Assembly: GCF_014647415.1 (NCBI RefSeq)
Contig: NZ_BMPD01000001.1
Coordinates: 868,001 to 932,000, forward strand
Direction of reading: 5' to 3'
From: Haloarcula sebkhae
GTDB taxonomy: Archaea > Halobacteriota > Halobacteria > Halobacteriales > Haloarculaceae
Length of the DNA: 64,000 nucleotides
In this document: positions 60,882 through 64,000 of the stretch, piece by piece
Position numbering within the stretch: the first letter of the stretch is position 1
Layout: each line of letters begins with the position of its first letter
Notes under the pieces: model-generated
What the model was told of the DNA's origin: nothing
The model's input: the letters and a program-made list of their open reading frames with translations, nothing else
The model's database searches: none
Made by a program: the position numbers and the translations under genes

Positions 60882-61361
60882 ATGGATCTAACAAACCTGA
60901 AGGAATTGCTTACCGACGATGACGCTGTATCGCCGGTGATCGGCGTCATTCTGATGGTCGCAATCACGGTTATCCTCGCAGCAGTAATCGCATCTTTCGT
61001 GCTCGGTCTCGGTGACCAGGCACAGCAGGCAACGCCGCAGGCTAGCTTCTCGTGGGACTACGATGCAGGTACGACTGACGGTGGTGACTGGGGTAAGGAA
61101 CTCGCGCAAGATAGTAATGATGGACAGGTAACAATTACGCATGATGGCGGTGATACAATCGAAGCAGGCCGGCTATCACTGACTGACGGGGAAGATACCC
61201 TGCAATTTGATGGCAATCCGTACGATTCTGACTCTGAGATTACGGCAGGGACGACGACAACCGCAGTAATAGAAAACGACGACGAACTCAGCCTCATCTA
61301 TACGAATGAGGGTGGCGACAACACCGCAACGCTGTCCAGCTACGACGCGCCTCAAGCGTAA
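60882..61361 (+). CDS. Type IV pilin (PilA-like)
   Basis: A 159-residue prepilin. The leader MDLTNLKELLTDDDAVSPVI contains a charged segment before the conserved hydrophobic core (AVSPVIGVILMVAITVILAA and on), the archaeal DUF1628-type class III signal; PibD-type cleavage would fall just before the core. The rest is an acidic beta-rich pilin body (FSWDYDAGTTDGGDWGKELA) with many Asp, Thr and Gly residues. It would form surface pili or adhesion fibres. A single gene with no pil assembly genes nearby, in AT-richer surroundings, so it may be part of a variable region. Confidence 0.9.
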   Translation: MDLTNLKELLTDDDAVSPVIGVILMVAITVILAAVIASFVLGLGDQAQQATPQASFSWDYDAGTTDGGDWGKELAQDSNDGQVTITHDGGDTIEAGRLSLTDGEDTLQFDGNPYDSDSEITAGTTTTAVIENDDELSLIYTNEGGDNTATLSSYDAPQA

Positions 61362-61780
61362 CTGAGCGCTTCGGCCTTTTTTATGAAGAAATGATATACC
61401 CCTCCAGTAGATATATCTCAACCCACCCACCGGACTGGTCTATTCCATTGCCTCCGAGACCACCCTTGCAGTATTACAGTGAAGGGAACACTACTACCAG
61501 TACCGCGTCGGCTTGCATGACCTGTCAGAGGCACGGCAACCCGACTTGGGGGGATGGTACCTGTCTCGTCCCCTTCACACGCATGGGTTCACCGGCAACA
61601 CGCATGTAATCGCGACATTTTCACACCTAGCTGCTGTTTTGAACATCTGGGTGAATTGCCTGAAATTTCATGGTTTAGATTTGCTGGGGCGGGGCGATAG
61701 CGACACCGTTTCGCTGCATAATCAGTTTCAGCCCCGGCTCCGGTATTGCGGTGGGTGGTTGTCTGACTCACGGTGGCCGG
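61362..61780. other. 419-bp intergenic region
   Basis: A T-run at 61374-61381 (CCTTTTTTAT) just after the pilin stop could end its transcript. The rest shows no start-to-stop frame with haloarchaeal composition, no clear repeat and no RNA gene that I can support. Confidence 0.5.
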
Positions 61781-62143
61781 CTACGCCTCTACGATGTCGT
61801 CTTCCATGGCAGCGACCTCAGTGAGAATCGCTTCGACGTCGTCGTCGGGGACGCCGTTTTCCCGGAGCGCGGCTTCGAGATGGGTCGCGACGTTGGCGAA
61901 CGCGTCTTCGGTGATTCCCATGCCCTCGTGGGCGGTCTGCATGTCATCGCCGTCGTAGTCGACCGGCCCGCCGGCGACGGCACTGATGAACTGCGCCTGG
62001 TGGCTGCGGAGCTGGTCCATGTCGGTCGCTTCGAAGTACGGTTCGAGCACTGGGTCGTCGAGTACTCGGTCGTAGAAGTCCGAGACCACCGCGTCGACCG
62101 CGTCGCGACCGCCGATCCGCTCGAAGATGGACTGTGATGCCAT
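61781..62143 (-). CDS. Truncated haemoglobin, group I
   Basis: A 120-residue trHbN-type globin: MASQSIFERIGGRDAVDAVV, the B-helix SDFYDRVLDDP with Tyr24 at the B10 position, FISAVAGGPVDYDG, 'MQTAHEGMGITEDAF' and proximal His88 in VATHLEAAL. In the family it binds O2 or NO, with roles in NO detoxification or oxygen binding. The length is typical. Single gene between the pilin and the metalloprotease, convergent with the pilin gene. Confidence 0.92.
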   Translation of the reverse strand: MASQSIFERIGGRDAVDAVVSDFYDRVLDDPVLEPYFEATDMDQLRSHQAQFISAVAGGPVDYDGDDMQTAHEGMGITEDAFANVATHLEAALRENGVPDDDVEAILTEVAAMEDDIVEA

Positions 62144-62275
62144 TGTTGCGTGACAGGTAAGCGGCCGGCATGACAGTTGTGGAAAAACATATTCGGCACA
62201 GAACGCCGCGCTGGCACTCGGACACGATGCTCGGTCAGCGGCACTCTCAAAGCAGGCGAAGCGATTATCGAAACG

Positions 62276-63730
62276 CTACAGCCGTTTGCGCCGTCGCTGC
62301 CGATCGACCAGTACCACCGACAGTATGCCGAGCGTCCCGAGTATGGTCCACTCCCCGTGGCGGTCGGTGACGGGCCGTGCGGTACCGTGCCTGCCCTCGT
62401 CGTCGGCGCTAGTCGCTGTGGCCGGGCTGTTATCGACCGACAGTGCGGCGTTTGCGCGCCGGTCGGCCGTATCCGCTGTGCCGCTTCGCCGCAGGTCGCG
62501 GTCACTGAGTGTGTCAGTCTGGACTGACGGCGCGGTGCCAGTGACAGCCTGTCGAACGAACACGTCAACGTCGTCCCCGGCGACAGCCGACACCGTCTCG
62601 GCGAACAGCCTGAGTGTAATTCGTTCGCCTCGCCGGGTCAGCCTGTCGAGGATCGCTTCGAACGTTTGGTTACCGTCGGTCGCCTGCCGGACACGGGCGT
62701 CGATGGCTGCGACGACACGCGTTCCCTTGTGGTATTGCGCGCCTGGCCCGTCCCAGCTATCGGGCTGTGTCAGATCCGCGGTTTCGTGGTACTCGGTCGT
62801 AATCCTGTCACGGAACTGGTCTTCACCGATGCCGCCTGCACTGTACGTGAGCGCTGCGGTGTGATAGTCCGCGCTCCCCTCACTGAGCCAGTCCATCGCC
62901 GGTGTCGTCTCGAACGTCTGCCGGGTGTGGCGGTACTCGTGGACCCAGACGTTGACCGGGGACCGGACGGGCTCGCCGGCGTTGACGATGACATCCGACG
63001 CGCCGTTCGACGGGGTGTACCCGCCCGACGCGAGTTCGTTCGGCGCGACAAACACGCGGATGTGGTCGTGCTCTGTGCCGGCGGTCGAGGCACGCTTCGC
63101 GTGGCTGATAGAGTCCAAGACGGCAGTTCGGTTGGGTCGCAGGTCCGAAGCTGTTGGGACGATGAGCGTGATTCGGTCGCCATTGACCGTTCTGGTTTCT
63201 GTCTCGTGGGGACCGATGTAGGCGGCCGTACGACCGGCGACACCGCTTTGCCCGGGCGCGAGTGCGAGCGACTCGTTCCACGTGGGCCGCGGCCCGACGT
63301 GCCAGCGCCAGCGAGCACGCAGTGACACTTCCTGTCGGGCAAGCAGCGTCCAGTTGTGTGTGTCAGCGGTCCGCTGGCCGAACGTCGTCGAGAGCCCGAC
63401 CGGCACAGTGTAGGTCAACTGTGCTGTCCTGGCATCACCGCTGAGACGCCAGCGATCGCCATCGGACTGGAGGCCGTCGGCTCGGTGGACTGTCGTCCCC
63501 GCCGGCGTCCGTACCGACAATCCGGTGACGTGCCGTGGTCGCTCGATCGTCGCGGTTACCCGGACGTGCCCGGTCTGGTTCTGCTCTCTGTCGAGTGTGT
63601 ACTGAACAGCAATCGACCTGTCGTGGTCGACACTGCCCTGTGCTGGTGGCCCCGATTCGACACCGAGGGCGACCGGAGACGTACAAACCAGAAGGAGGCA
63701 AACCAGTCCTGCCGACATCTGCGTTCTCAT
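62276..63730 (-). CDS. Membrane-anchored HExxH metalloprotease
   Basis: A 484-residue exported protein: signal peptide (SAGLVCLLLVCTSPVALG), a beta-rich N-terminal region (about 40-210), a gluzincin-like zinc site HEYRH at 264-268 with Glu284 in WLSEGSADYHTA (HExxH + E), and a C-terminal anchor (WTILGTLGILSVVLVD followed by a basic RQRRRKRL tail). The protein faces outward with its tail inside. It resembles peptidase M61-like or related families of haloarchaea; the target is unknown. Alternative ATG at 63718. Confidence 0.85.
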   Translation of the reverse strand: MRTQMSAGLVCLLLVCTSPVALGVESGPPAQGSVDHDRSIAVQYTLDREQNQTGHVRVTATIERPRHVTGLSVRTPAGTTVHRADGLQSDGDRWRLSGDARTAQLTYTVPVGLSTTFGQRTADTHNWTLLARQEVSLRARWRWHVGPRPTWNESLALAPGQSGVAGRTAAYIGPHETETRTVNGDRITLIVPTASDLRPNRTAVLDSISHAKRASTAGTEHDHIRVFVAPNELASGGYTPSNGASDVIVNAGEPVRSPVNVWVHEYRHTRQTFETTPAMDWLSEGSADYHTAALTYSAGGIGEDQFRDRITTEYHETADLTQPDSWDGPGAQYHKGTRVVAAIDARVRQATDGNQTFEAILDRLTRRGERITLRLFAETVSAVAGDDVDVFVRQAVTGTAPSVQTDTLSDRDLRRSGTADTADRRANAALSVDNSPATATSADDEGRHGTARPVTDRHGEWTILGTLGILSVVLVDRQRRRKRL

Positions 63731-63875
63731 AGCTCTGGGTGCTGCCGAATGCTACGCAACAACCAGCGAGTGGCGGTAAAGTGTGTGCCGGTGAAAATCT
63801 CAAACGTAATAACAGGCTGTATGCCTCGGAAACGGGGTCGCAAGCGTTTTGCCAGCGGCCACGTTATCCCCTGAT

Positions 63876-64000
63876 ATGGCCGATTGTCCGCTCGCAGACG
63901 ACTGTCCCGAATTCACCGAACGAATTCAGGGGATGGGCTGTACCCACTACGGCAACCGTGGCGGCGCCGAGTGGTGCAATCACTACAACCAGCCGATCTC
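63876..64000 (+). CDS. Probable TRAM-domain protein, N-terminal part (truncated by window edge)
   Basis: Only the first ~41 codons are in the window: MADCPLADDCPEFTERIQGM followed by a GCTHYGNRGG segment and EWCNHYNQPI. The Cys-rich start (Cys4, 10, 22 and 34 with His residues) matches haloarchaeal proteins that continue into a TRAM RNA-binding domain, which would lie beyond the window. The assignment to TRAM is from memory of that N-terminus. Confidence 0.6.
   Translation, partial: MADCPLADDCPEFTERIQGMGCTHYGNRGGAEWCNHYNQPI

Noticed and set aside
60545-61780. Integrated element beside the tRNA-Arg gene
   Set aside because: tRNA genes are frequent integration sites and the next 1.2 kb is AT-richer with a pilin gene, but I found no integrase and no second copy of the tRNA 3' end.
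1-64000. CRISPR arrays, rRNA genes, insertion sequences or prophage
   Set aside because: No regularly spaced direct repeats, rRNA segments, transposase, integrase or phage structural genes were seen.

Overview
The window is chromosomal DNA of an extremely halophilic archaeon, most likely a Haloarcula species. The evidence is high GC, proteins rich in Asp and Glu, many apparently leaderless genes whose TATA box lies about 25-30 nt before the start codon, haloarchaeal gene families throughout, and a malate dehydrogenase that looks nearly identical to the Haloarcula marismortui enzyme as I remember it. The genus call is inference; I made no alignment.

Layout. 1-8.6 kb: J-domain/ferredoxin fusion, aspartate kinase, GNAT protein, a YndJ/DUF4166 pair, threonine synthase, a small HTH regulator, an isolated phosphoribosyltransferase-HAD gene in AT-richer DNA, and an SDR dehydrogenase. 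8.6-17.7 kb: a complete carrier-protein arginine pathway on the minus strand (argG, argH, lysW/argW, argX, argC, argB, argD, argE, argF), including a 54-residue carrier too short for ordinary ORF calling. 18-28 kb: a secreted coiled-coil protein and a membrane-anchored winged-helix regulator, small proteins, PolD large subunit with a 180-residue mini-intein, and serA. 28-35 kb: CBS protein, glyS, a polyprenol-kinase-like protein, Hef and a p27-like zinc protein. 35-44 kb: mdh, a 41-residue protein, oapC-oapB-oapA, a replication origin with inverted origin-recognition boxes (ORBs) around an AT-rich core, orc1/cdc6, two tandem signal peptidases and the PolD small subunit. 44-52 kb: metY, serB, a cupin, two decayed gene fragments beside an orphan membrane gene, and an XPD/DinG-type helicase. 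52-64 kb: CDF transporter, phosphoesterase, membrane HTH protein, M29 aminopeptidase, small membrane proteins, radical SAM protein, PsiE-like and DUF373 proteins, an intron-containing tRNA-Arg(UCU), a type IV pilin, a truncated haemoglobin, a HEYRH metalloprotease and the start of a probable TRAM protein.

How the genes work together. Replication and repair genes are concentrated here: both PolD subunits, Orc1, the Oap genes, Hef and a helicase. The ORB motif is seen in oriC and also inside the linker-coding parts of hef, the p27 gene and the PolD small-subunit gene. Amino-acid synthesis is the second theme: Arg complete, Thr, Ser (serA, serB) and Met/Cys (metY).

The most unusual observations are a modular palindromic element in three copies downstream of unrelated genes, with stems that differ in sequence but keep their pairing; a locus where remnants of the helicase 3' end and the serB 5' end lie back to back, as if two alternative gene-cassette arrangements had been joined; and ORB-like motifs spread over about 9 kb. 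I saw no transposase, integrase, rRNA or CRISPR array.
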